From: SZAS-103 sp964640525
Lineage (GTDB): Bacteria; Pseudomonadota; Gammaproteobacteria; Xanthomonadales; Xanthomonadaceae
Direction of reading: 5' to 3'
Length of the DNA: 64,000 nucleotides
Assembly: GCA_964640525.1 (NCBI GenBank)
Contig: CAZXGS010000006.1
Span: 30,475 to 94,474, forward strand
Of the stretch, positions 1 to 7,889 are shown in pieces. The first letter of the stretch is position 1, and each line of letters opens with the position of its first letter. The notes beneath the pieces are model-generated. The model worked only from the letters and a program-made list of their open reading frames with translations. It made no database searches and was not told the DNA's origin. The position numbers and the translations under genes were made by a program.

Positions 1-25
1 TGCGATGCGGGAGCGCTGCCGCGCT

Positions 26-1807
26 TCACCCCACCGCACGCGCCGCTGGCGTCGCGGCGGTGCCGACGTCATCGTGCACCACCACCTTGTTGCGGCCGCT
101 GCGCTTGGCCTGATAAAGCGCGCCGTCGGCCTGCGCCAGCAACGCCGTCAATTCGTATCCGGCCTTGCGCGCCGAGCTCACTCCGAAGCTGGCGGTGACT
201 GGAAACGGGATGCCGTTCGCCGTGCCTTGCAAGGCCGCGATCTCCCGCCGCATCGCCTCGGCAAGGTCGGCCGCGTGCTCGGGAACGCAATCCGGCAACA
301 CGATGCCGAACTCCTCGCCACCCAGCCGGCCGAAGATGTCCACCGAGCGCAGGTGCTTCTGGCAGGCCGCCACCGATGCCTTGAGCGCGGCATCGCCGGC
401 GGCGTGGCCGTGGGTGTCGTTGATCTGCTTGAAGTGATCGAGGTCGATGGCGATCACGCCGGCCTCGCGCATCGACTTGCGACAGTAGGCCAGTTCGGCC
501 TGCGCGCAGTCGATGAAATGCGGACGGTTGTGGATGCCGGTCAGGCCATCGCGCTGGGCCAGCAACTGGAACTTGCGCTGGGCGCGGCGGGCGCGCCAGG
601 CGTAGAGCGCGATCGAACCGGCCAGCACCAGCGCCAGCACGATGCCGAGCCGGACCAAGGCGAGATTCTTGCGGTCCACCGTCTGCCGGAGCAGGAGCAA
701 CTGGTTGCGCTGGCCGAGCTCGGCGACCTCGGCCTTCTTTGCCTCTACCTGCTGGTGGACCATCTGGTAGGCGAGGGCGCGCGCGCTGACGTCGTCGAGG
801 TGGCTCTTGTTGGTGGCGACGAATTTTCGATACCAGTCCAGCGCGGCTTTGGCATCGCCGTTTTGCTCGGCCACGCTGTACAGCACGTAGTAGGCGCCGG
901 CCAGGCCCTCGGTATCCTGGCCCTTGATGCTCTCGGCAAGCGCGGTGGTGGCGTAGCGGCTCGCCGCCTGCATGTCGTTGCGGTGCGCGTAGGCGCCGGC
1001 CAGCACGGCATCGAAGTTGGATGTCAGCTCGCCGTAACCGGTGGCCTGCGCCTGCGCGCGGTACTTGAGCAGCAGGTCGATGGCATCCTGCGGCTTGCCG
1101 GTCGCCAGGTAGATCTGCGCCGCTCGCACCCGCACTCCATTGGCGTAGATCGTCTCCTTGGCGTCGGTACAGGCGTCGACGGCGGCCTGCAGGCCGGCAA
1201 GGAAATCGGCATAGCGCTTGCCGCGGTACCACGCGTCCTGCTTGTGGTTGAGGCCCTTGCAGGTCACGTGGGCGTTGCTGGCTTCGGCGATCAGGCGATT
1301 GGCGTAGTCCAGCGCGAGATCGGTCTGGCCAGCCGCGGCGTAGCTCTCCGAGGCCACGCCCAGCGCCTGCACACGCGCGGCCGGGTCGGATACCCGCGGC
1401 AGCATGTCCAGCACCTGCTGCATGCGCGCGTAGGCGCGCCGGTAATCGCGCGCGATCTCGAACACGTTGACCAGGGTGACGTTGGCGCGGAAGCGGATGT
1501 CCAGCGTGCTGGCGCCATCGGCCAGCGCGGTCAGCCGCGCGGTGGCGGCGGGAAAGTCGCTGCGGTAAGCATCCTGCCAGCCCTGGAAATACGCCAGGCG
1601 TTCCTGCTGGCGGCGGTCGAGTTCGCCGCGCCGCTGCGCCAGTTGGTCGAGGATGCCGAGGAAGGCGGCGTGGTCGGACGACTTGATGGTGTCGGCGCGC
1701 TGCAGCAGGGCGTCGATGTCCGGCGACGCGGCGCCCGCCGCCGCCCACGCCGGCATCGCCGCCAGCCACAGGCAGGCGGCGATGGGGACGAGCCTGCGCC
1801 ACGTCAT
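26..1807 (-). CDS. Periplasmic-TPR-like sensor diguanylate cyclase (DGC1)
   Basis: Predicted inner-membrane enzyme making c-di-GMP from two GTP. Of 593 residues, a signal peptide (about 1-23) precedes a helical TPR-like periplasmic region (about 30-345), a short coiled coil (350-380), one membrane segment (about 385-404) and a cytoplasmic GGDEF domain (about 415-580). The active-site loop reads GGEEF at 496-500. The product-inhibition I-site RSVD lies at 487-490, exactly five residues upstream, so feedback inhibition is expected. Cys183 and Cys213 in the sensor are conserved with the two other cyclases here. It is the last gene of the minus-strand run, 32 bp after precursor-like peptide 1. 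The ligand is unknown. Confidence 0.9.
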   Translation of the reverse strand: MTWRRLVPIAACLWLAAMPAWAAAGAASPDIDALLQRADTIKSSDHAAFLGILDQLAQRRGELDRRQQERLAYFQGWQDAYRSDFPAATARLTALADGASTLDIRFRANVTLVNVFEIARDYRRAYARMQQVLDMLPRVSDPAARVQALGVASESYAAAGQTDLALDYANRLIAEASNAHVTCKGLNHKQDAWYRGKRYADFLAGLQAAVDACTDAKETIYANGVRVRAAQIYLATGKPQDAIDLLLKYRAQAQATGYGELTSNFDAVLAGAYAHRNDMQAASRYATTALAESIKGQDTEGLAGAYYVLYSVAEQNGDAKAALDWYRKFVATNKSHLDDVSARALAYQMVHQQVEAKKAEVAELGQRNQLLLLRQTVDRKNLALVRLGIVLALVLAGSIALYAWRARRAQRKFQLLAQRDGLTGIHNRPHFIDCAQAELAYCRKSMREAGVIAIDLDHFKQINDTHGHAAGDAALKASVAACQKHLRSVDIFGRLGGEEFGIVLPDCVPEHAADLAEAMRREIAALQGTANGIPFPVTASFGVSSARKAGYELTALLAQADGALYQAKRSGRNKVVVHDDVGTAATPAARAVG

Positions 1808-1839
1808 GGCGTCGCGGCCTTGCGGCAGCGGGGGAGGCG

Positions 1840-2118
1840 TCAGGTGACCGGGATCTCGCGGGCGACGCCGATCTCCTCGTTCTCGCGATCCGGAACCTCT
1901 TCGTCCTCGTCGTCGTCGTGCTTTTCGAGGCTGCAGCAGATGATTGCCGGCGCGCCGACCAGGAGCGCCAGGCGCGCACCATCCCCGGCAAGCAGCGATG
2001 CGATTTGCGCTTGAGAAAGATCGAATCCGGTCAGCGCCGCTGGATCGCCATCCAGCAAGGCTTGGCGCGCGGCTGGATGCTGACCGATGGTTTCGAGCAA
2101 ACGAATGATGCGGTTCAT
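1840..2118 (-). CDS. Split-borosin-like precursor peptide 1 (92 aa)
   Basis: Small acidic protein, proposed substrate of the methyltransferase at 4996-5808. The ATG at 2118 is chosen because AAAGGAGC lies just upstream; the reading frame extends further but without such a site. Residues 1-55 look helical, with LLE at 7-9, GQ at 12-13, a LigA/Nif11-like stretch LSQAQIASLLAGD at 34-46, and L50. A hydrophobic segment APAIICCSL (56-64) follows, then a run of Asp/Glu (68-82) and the tail EIPVT. The helical leader with GQ and GD at these positions matches split-borosin precursors such as SonA (recalled from memory). It aligns without gaps to the protein at 4083-4367 over 77 residues. It lies 32 bp upstream of DGC1. 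Alternative: an unrelated LigA-like small regulator. Confidence 0.7.
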   Translation of the reverse strand: MNRIIRLLETIGQHPAARQALLDGDPAALTGFDLSQAQIASLLAGDGARLALLVGAPAIICCSLEKHDDDEDEEVPDRENEEIGVAREIPVT

Positions 2119-2248
2119 GGGGGCTCCTTTCAGGAATCGGAGGAAAGACCGGAGGTGGCGCCTGTCATGCCCGCCAGTCCGTGACGATGGCAATGGTCGC
2201 GGCCGGGCGACCGATCATGGACCCGGACGCGCGTGCGCGGCAATGCCT

Positions 2249-4051
2249 TCAGCCCGACGCCTGGCGTGGTGCCAGCGGTTCGGCCGCGATCGTCGCAGGA
2301 TCCGCAGCGGCGGGCCCGTGCACCACCACGCGGTTGCGGCCGGCGCGCTTGGCCCGGTAGAGCGCGGCATCGGCCTGCGCCAGCAGCGGTTCCAGCGCAT
2401 GCCCGGCCCAGCGCGCCGCGCTGACCCCGAAGCTGGCGCTGAGCGGGAACTCCGGGCCGTCGGCCGAGCCCTGCAAGGCCGCGATCCGCGCGCGCATCGC
2501 CTCGGCGAGCTCGGCGGCGCGCTCCGGCGGGCAGTCCGGCAGCAGGATGCCGAATTCCTCGCCGCCCAGCCGTCCGAAGATGTCCACCGAGCGCAGGTGC
2601 TGCTGGCACGCCGCCACCGCGGCCTTGAGCGCGGCATCGCCGGCGGCGTGGCCGTGCTGGTCGTTGACCTGCTTGAAGTGATCCAGGTCGATGGCGATCA
2701 CGCTGGCTTCGCGCATCGCCTTGGCGCAGTAGGCCAGTTCGGCCTGCGCGGATTCGATGAAGTACGGCCGGTTGCGGATTTCGGTCAGGCCGTCGCGCTG
2801 GGCCAGTTGCTGGAACTTGCGCTGGCCACGGCGGGCGCGCAGCGCCCACAACAGCACCGAGCCGAGCACCACCAGCAGCAGGGCGATGCCCATGCGGGTC
2901 GCCAGCATGGTCCTGCGGTCCACTTCCTGCTTGAGCTTGAGAAGCTGGTTCTGCTGGTCGAGTGCCTGCACCTTCGCCTTGTTGGCAGCGACCTGCTGGT
3001 GGACCATCTGGAAGGCCAATGCACGCGCGCTCACGTCCGACAGGTAGCCCTTGGACGCGTTGTCGAATTGTTCGAGCCAGGACAGCGCTGCCGTGGTTTC
3101 GCCTTCCTGCTTTGCGACCCGGTAGAGCACCTCCAGGGCGGCGACGCGGTATTGCAGCATCGGCTGATGCACGGATTCGTCGATGGCGCGTTGGGCGCGC
3201 GCGCGCGCCGCCGCAAGGTCGCCCTGGGCGAGCAGCGCCTGCGCGGCGACGGCGTCGAACTGGGTCAGGAGCACCGGGTAGCCGATGCGTTCGACTTCGG
3301 CCTGCGCCGATGCGAGCAGGCGCAACGCGGCGTCCGGCTGTCCGCTTGCGACGGAGATGCTGGCCGCGTCGGCGCGAATCAGGTTGCCGAACAGGGTTTC
3401 GCCGGACTTTTCGCAGGCATCGATCGCCGCCGCGTAATCGGTTTCGAAAACCGTCCACTCATGTTTTCTGAAGCGGGTGTTCAACAGCAGTTGTCTGGCC
3501 TTGCAGGCATTGCGCGGATCGCTCGTGCGCGCCAGCAGATCGTTCGCAAGGTGCATGCCCAGGTCGTATTGGCCGGCCTGGGTGTAGAGCAGCGAGGCCA
3601 CGCCCAGCCCTTGTTCCCGGGCAAATGCGTCGCCGATGTGCGGCAGCTTGTCCAGCATGTCGTCCAGGCGTGCGTAGGCATCCTCGTAACGACCGGAAAT
3701 GGCTTCGGTGTTGACCAGGGTGACCAGGGCGCGGAAACCCAGGGTGGGATCGCGGGCGTGATCGGCGATCTGGGCCAGGCGCGGTATGCCCGCGCCGGGG
3801 TCGCCTGAATACACCAGCTCCCAGGCCTGCAGATAGGCCAGATATTCGCGGCTTGCCGGAGTCAGCTCGGCTTGCCGCGCGCCGAGTTCCTTCAGGGTCC
3901 TTGCGAACGCCGGGTGATCGGCCGACTTGTTCTGGTCGGCGTGCTGCAGGAGGGCCAGCACGTCCTTGCCCGCCGGCGCCGCCGTTGCGGTGGCGCCGAG
4001 CAGGAAGGCACACAGCGCCAGCGCATGCGCCAGTTGTCGCAGGCCGGGCAT
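2249..4051 (-). CDS. Periplasmic-TPR-like sensor diguanylate cyclase (DGC2)
   Basis: Paralogue of DGC1 with the same residue numbering for most of its 600 aa: signal peptide (1-24), helical TPR-like periplasmic part (about 28-345), coiled coil (352-380), membrane segment (about 386-404), GGDEF domain with GGEEF at 496-500 and I-site RSVD at 487-490. It should make c-di-GMP at the inner membrane. Cys183 and Cys213 are kept although much of the sensor has diverged, whereas the catalytic half is nearly identical to DGC1. It follows precursor-like peptide 2 by 31 bp, the same arrangement as peptide 1 with DGC1, so the two-gene cassette appears duplicated. Confidence 0.9.
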   Translation of the reverse strand: MPGLRQLAHALALCAFLLGATATAAPAGKDVLALLQHADQNKSADHPAFARTLKELGARQAELTPASREYLAYLQAWELVYSGDPGAGIPRLAQIADHARDPTLGFRALVTLVNTEAISGRYEDAYARLDDMLDKLPHIGDAFAREQGLGVASLLYTQAGQYDLGMHLANDLLARTSDPRNACKARQLLLNTRFRKHEWTVFETDYAAAIDACEKSGETLFGNLIRADAASISVASGQPDAALRLLASAQAEVERIGYPVLLTQFDAVAAQALLAQGDLAAARARAQRAIDESVHQPMLQYRVAALEVLYRVAKQEGETTAALSWLEQFDNASKGYLSDVSARALAFQMVHQQVAANKAKVQALDQQNQLLKLKQEVDRRTMLATRMGIALLLVVLGSVLLWALRARRGQRKFQQLAQRDGLTEIRNRPYFIESAQAELAYCAKAMREASVIAIDLDHFKQVNDQHGHAAGDAALKAAVAACQQHLRSVDIFGRLGGEEFGILLPDCPPERAAELAEAMRARIAALQGSADGPEFPLSASFGVSAARWAGHALEPLLAQADAALYRAKRAGRNRVVVHGPAAADPATIAAEPLAPRQASG

Positions 4052-4082
4052 GGTGGTCGATCGCAGCGGCCGGACGAGACTT

Positions 4083-4367
4083 TCAGCGCACGATCAGGAC
4101 GCCGCACCGGATTTCGTCGGCGTCGTCGGGCGTCTCGTCGGGTTCCTCGTCGTCCTCGTCTTCCTTGGCCGGAAACACGCCGCAAAACGCGATCCGGCCA
4201 GCGTCGACGGATGCCTGCAATGGGCGGCTATCGCCGGTCGCGATGGCGGCCTGGATCAAACGGGCAGCCTGCGAATCGCCGGATTCCCGGACCAGGACAG
4301 CGTCGGAATCCTGGAACGTGCGCGCATCCTGACCCAGGATTTCGAGCAGGTCGATGACGTCGGACAT
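4083..4367 (-). CDS. Split-borosin-like precursor peptide 2 (94 aa)
   Basis: Second proposed substrate of the backbone methyltransferase. The start at 4367 follows a GAGGTG ribosome binding site four bases away. Layout: helical leader with LLE (7-9), GQDA (12-15), GD (45-46) and L50; hydrophobic segment GRIAFCGVFP (57-66); acidic run (69-85); hydrophobic C-terminus CGVLIVR (88-94). Roughly 22 of the first 77 positions are identical to peptide 1 with no gap. GQDA and GD fall at the same numbers as in the Shewanella borosin precursor SonA as I remember it. Either hydrophobic segment could be the methylated core; 57-66 lines up with the SonA core. It is 86 bp after the acetyltransferase and 31 bp before DGC2. 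Confidence 0.72.
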   Translation of the reverse strand: MSDVIDLLEILGQDARTFQDSDAVLVRESGDSQAARLIQAAIATGDSRPLQASVDAGRIAFCGVFPAKEDEDDEEPDETPDDADEIRCGVLIVR

Positions 4368-4453
4368 GGTGCACCTCGGGATGGTCGTGGAAACAAGATC
4401 GGGATGCTCGCAACACAACCGTGCCGGCGTGGCACGATGGGGCACGAGGCCGC

Positions 4454-4999
4454 TCATCGAAGAAGCCGTCGAACGCGTTTCCATTCCACCCGTTGGACCG
4501 AACGGACCTGCCGTTCCGCCTCGCTGGAAACCGAGACATCCCGATCGAGCCGCAACCCCAAGCGGTCGCACAAGCGTCCGGCGGCGATATTCGCCGGATG
4601 ATACTGCACCCACAAGCCGGCGACGGGCAATATCCGGAAGCTGACGTCGATCAAGGCCGCCAGCGCCGGGGTGGCGTAGCCACGACCGCGCACCTGGCGC
4701 TGCAGCAGCATTCCGACTTCGGCGCGATCACCACCGGCATCGATCGGCTGCTGCGCGCCGATGCCGATCGCAGTGCCGCTGGCGGCTTCGACGATGGCGT
4801 AAAAATGCAGGCTGTCGCCTGGCTTGGCGGTTCGACGCAGCGCGGCGCGAAAGCTTTTCGCTGCTGCCGGTACGGTCAGGGCCGGGCCCGCCCATGCCAT
4901 CGTGTCCGGGTCGGTGAACAGGTCGATGTAGAGTGCTTCGTCGTCGGGTTGCAGGAAGCGCAAGGCCACCGGCGGTGCAGGGCCCATGGCATCGTTCAC
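4454..4999 (-). CDS. GNAT-family N-acetyltransferase (RimJ/RimL-like)
   Basis: Predicted acetyl-CoA-dependent N-acetyltransferase of 181 aa. The acetyl-CoA pyrophosphate loop reads QRQVRGRGYA near the middle, preceded by the EVGMLL beta strand; the N-terminal RFLQPDDEALYIDLF and the PANIAAGRLCDRLG segment are typical of RimJ/RimL-like enzymes. The GTG at 4999 overlaps the methyltransferase stop (GTGA), suggesting translational coupling; an in-frame ATG at 4987 is the alternative start. The coupling to a borosin-type methyltransferase and position before a precursor-like gene make peptide tailoring or self-protection possible, but the substrate is not evident from sequence. Confidence 0.85.
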   Translation of the reverse strand: MNDAMGPAPPVALRFLQPDDEALYIDLFTDPDTMAWAGPALTVPAAAKSFRAALRRTAKPGDSLHFYAIVEAASGTAIGIGAQQPIDAGGDRAEVGMLLQRQVRGRGYATPALAALIDVSFRILPVAGLWVQYHPANIAAGRLCDRLGLRLDRDVSVSSEAERQVRSVQRVEWKRVRRLLR

Positions 5000-5808
5000 C
5001 CGCCCACCTTCTCCAACACATCCAGCACGCTCAACCGCGCGCGCAGTTCGCGGTTGGGCTTGAGCTTGCGCGCCGGCGGCAGGACCACGGTGACGTCCAT
5101 CGGTATCTCGCGCGCGACCAGCTCGCGCAGGGCGATGCGTTCGATCAACGGGCGCTCGATCGGCAAGGTGGCGCCCCGATAAAGCGTGATGGCATGGTCG
5201 AGCGGGTAATCGCGCGCCAGCAGGTCCACCAGCACCTGGCGGTAGCTCGCTCCGGTGGTGAAACGGGCCAGCGACTGGTCGCCGGCCACTCCGACCTGCC
5301 ACAGGATCAGCCACGCGCTGGGGTCGATCCGACGCTCGTAGAGCATCAACTGGCTGGCCTCGTAATGCTGGCAGCCGAACCGGCCGGGGTCGATGCCCAG
5401 ATCGGCGTACAGGCAGTCCTCGGCCGAGATGCCCGGCTCCATTCGCGCCTCGTAGCCTTCTTCGCGGGCGATCGCGATCGCCCTGTGCGAGGGCCAGACG
5501 AACACCCCCGGGTGGCCATAGAAGGCGCCGACGACTTTCTTGCCGGCGCGCACCTCGGTGAGCATCGCCTCGACCATCTCGCGGTAGGTCTGCATCCGCG
5601 ACTTGCCCTCGCGGTAGTGCGGCTGCAGGCTGCGCACGTCGGCGTTCATGCCGGCGATCCATTGCTCGACGATGCCATCGGAGGCGCCGACGAACACCAC
5701 CTCGGCCTGCTCGATGTAGCTGCGCGCCAGCGGGCTCAGGTGCGAGCCCAGGGTCATGCCGATGCCGACGCAGGTCAGGCTGCCGCTGCGGGTGGCTGGG
5801 GTTTCCAA
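4996..5808 (-). CDS. Borosin-type peptide-backbone alpha-N-methyltransferase (SAM)
   Basis: Stand-alone 270-aa tetrapyrrole-methylase-fold enzyme that would use SAM to methylate backbone amides of a partner peptide. Diagnostic features: N-terminal LTCVGIGM strand/loop, FYGHPGVFV at 96-104, PSHRAIAIA at 106-114, GISAED at 126-131, WQVGVAGD in the middle. Tyr65, Arg71, Tyr75 and Tyr97 match catalytic residues Tyr66, Arg72, Tyr76 and Tyr98 of the fungal borosin enzyme OphMA (recalled) with a constant offset of one. OphMA carries its substrate as a C-terminal extension; this protein ends at KVGG with none, so its substrate must be separate (split type). TTG start at 5808, with AAGGA five bases upstream. 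Alternative: another TP-methylase subfamily, made unlikely by these residues. Confidence 0.82.
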   Translation of the reverse strand: METPATRSGSLTCVGIGMTLGSHLSPLARSYIEQAEVVFVGASDGIVEQWIAGMNADVRSLQPHYREGKSRMQTYREMVEAMLTEVRAGKKVVGAFYGHPGVFVWPSHRAIAIAREEGYEARMEPGISAEDCLYADLGIDPGRFGCQHYEASQLMLYERRIDPSAWLILWQVGVAGDQSLARFTTGASYRQVLVDLLARDYPLDHAITLYRGATLPIERPLIERIALRELVAREIPMDVTVVLPPARKLKPNRELRARLSVLDVLEKVGG

Positions 5809-5871
5809 GCGAATCCTTCGATGGTGGTGGGCGCGCTGGAGTGTAGCTGCCGGCGGCGATGCGCGGCGCGC

Positions 5872-7740
5872 TCAGGAGGCGGCGGCGCGGCGGTCGGGAT
5901 GGCCTTCGCGGGGATCGCCGGTGGTCTCGGCTGCGCCCTGCGCATGCACGACCACCCGATTGCGACCGGTCCGCTTGGCCTGGTAGAGCGCATCGTCGGC
6001 CTGCGCCAGCAGCGGCGCCAGTTCGTAGCCGGCCCAGCGCGTAGCGCCGATCCCGAAACTGGCGCTGAGCGGAAATGCCGGGCCATCTTCGGCGCGCTGC
6101 AGCTCCACGATCTCCCGACGCATCGCCTCGGCCATTCCGGTGGCGCGCTCGGGCGGGCAGTCGGGCAGCAGGATGGCGAACTCCTCGCCGCCGAGGCGAC
6201 CGAACACGTCCACCGAGCGCAGGTGTTTCCGGCACGCCGCTACCGCCTCCTTGAGCGCGGCATCGCCGGCGGCGTGGCCGTGGTCGTCGTTGATCTGCTT
6301 GAAGTGGTCGAGGTCGATGGCGATCACGCTGGCCTCACGCATCGACTTGGCGCAGTAGGCCAGCTCGGCCTGCGCGGACTCGATGAAGAACGGGCGGTTG
6401 TGGATCCCGGTCAGGCCGTCGCGCTGGGCGAGCTGCTGGAACTTGCGCTGCGCGCGGCGGGTGCGCCAGGCGTAGAGCGCGATCGAAGCGGCCAGCACCA
6501 GCGCCAGCACGACGCCGAGTTGGACCAGGGCGAGGTTCTTGCGGGCGACGTCCTGCTGCAGGCGCAGCACCTGGTTTTGCTGGTCCAACGACTGGATCTG
6601 CGCCTTGCGAGCGGCCATCTGCAGGTGCGCGACCTGGTAGGCGATCGCGCGCGCGCCGATGTCGTCGAGGTAGCCTTTGTCGGCGGCGGCGAACGCTTCC
6701 AGGCTGGCCAGCGCGGCATGGTCGTCGCCCTGGCGTTTGGCGATCTGGTAGAGCACCTGCCAGCCGTCCGCCGAGGCCTTCGAATAGGTCTGCTGGTTCG
6801 CCAGTGTGATCGCGCTGCGCGCAAAGCGGCTGGCTTGCGCGAGATCGTCGGTATGCAGGAACGCGCGTGCCAGGGTTGCGCGGACCTCGGAGGCCAATGC
6901 CGACGAACCGCTCGCCAGCACCTCCGCGTCGTGCGGCTGCAGCAGCGCCAGCGCCGCGGCGGCGCGGCCATGATCGACCTGCCAACTTGCCACCGCCTCG
7001 CGCGCGATGTTGGCGAAGACCTGGTTGCCGTCGCGCTGGCAAGCGGCCAGCCCTGCGCCGATCTGCGGCGCGTCGTCGCGCAGGCTGCCGCGCTGTTGCT
7101 GGATGCCGATCCAGTCGGTCAGCGAAATGCAGCGCGCATGGTCGCTGCCGTCGTAGGCGAGCGCCTTGGCGACGTACTGCAGCGCCAGTTCGTATTGCCC
7201 GGCCTGGCCGTACAGCGCGCTGGCCGAGGACAGGGCGAGATAGTGCGCGCGGTGATCGGTGATCCTGGGCAGGTCCGCGAGCAACAGGTTGAGATTGGCG
7301 TAGGCGGCCTCGTAGTGGGCGCTGTTGACCTGGTCGTCGATCAGGCTGACCCGCGCGCGGGCGCGCAGGTTGGGGTCGGTGGCGTGCGCCAGCAAGTGGT
7401 CGAACGCCGCCTGCGCCTGCGGGTACTGGCCGCGAAAACCCAGTTGCCAGGCGTGCAGGTAGGCCAGCCAGTCGCGTTGGAGCGGGGTCAGCTGCGCGGC
7501 CTGGGCATCGAGGCGGCCGACCAAGGTCAGGAACGTGGCGTTGTCGTTGAGCTTGATCCGGTCGGCTTGGCGCAGCCGTTGGTCGGGCGTGGCCGGCACC
7601 GGCGTCGCCAGGGCGCTGGCGGCGGCGCAGGCCAGCAGCAGCCACTGCAGCCAGCGACCGGCCGCGCGCAGCCAACCGGCGCGAGAGGCAACGCGCGCGG
7701 GCATGCGCCGCCGCGAGAGAGCGTCGCCGGTCGTGGCCAT
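5872..7740 (-). CDS. Periplasmic-TPR-like sensor diguanylate cyclase (DGC3)
   Basis: Third paralogue, 622 aa, and first gene of the minus-strand run. An Arg-rich N-terminus precedes a signal or anchor segment (about 31-46; a later Met at 13 is possible as start). Then come the helical sensor (about 52-365), coiled coil, membrane segment (about 406-424) and GGDEF domain with GGEEF (517-521) and I-site RSVD five residues before. The Cys pair is present as Cys204 and Cys234, again 30 apart. No precursor-like gene precedes it; the borosin-type methyltransferase starts 63 bp after its stop. Its start faces etfB across a divergent 149-bp gap. Confidence 0.9.
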   Translation of the reverse strand: MATTGDALSRRRMPARVASRAGWLRAAGRWLQWLLLACAAASALATPVPATPDQRLRQADRIKLNDNATFLTLVGRLDAQAAQLTPLQRDWLAYLHAWQLGFRGQYPQAQAAFDHLLAHATDPNLRARARVSLIDDQVNSAHYEAAYANLNLLLADLPRITDHRAHYLALSSASALYGQAGQYELALQYVAKALAYDGSDHARCISLTDWIGIQQQRGSLRDDAPQIGAGLAACQRDGNQVFANIAREAVASWQVDHGRAAAALALLQPHDAEVLASGSSALASEVRATLARAFLHTDDLAQASRFARSAITLANQQTYSKASADGWQVLYQIAKRQGDDHAALASLEAFAAADKGYLDDIGARAIAYQVAHLQMAARKAQIQSLDQQNQVLRLQQDVARKNLALVQLGVVLALVLAASIALYAWRTRRAQRKFQQLAQRDGLTGIHNRPFFIESAQAELAYCAKSMREASVIAIDLDHFKQINDDHGHAAGDAALKEAVAACRKHLRSVDVFGRLGGEEFAILLPDCPPERATGMAEAMRREIVELQRAEDGPAFPLSASFGIGATRWAGYELAPLLAQADDALYQAKRTGRNRVVVHAQGAAETTGDPREGHPDRRAAAS

Positions 7741-7889
7741 GCCCGGATTGTGGCATGCCCCGCGCAGCGTGCGTCGGCCGGCGGCGAACGGGTAGAATGG
7801 CGGTCTTGCGGCCCTCGCGGCCGTGCCCGTCCTCGCCCGCCGACGGCTGTCCGCCGTACACGGGCGATCGCCCCAGGAATACCGCCTCC

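Noticed and set aside
1840..2118. Considered as an antitoxin or an ordinary LigA dioxygenase subunit
   Set aside because: No toxin or dioxygenase partner; the pairing with a borosin-type methyltransferase and the second copy fit a precursor better.
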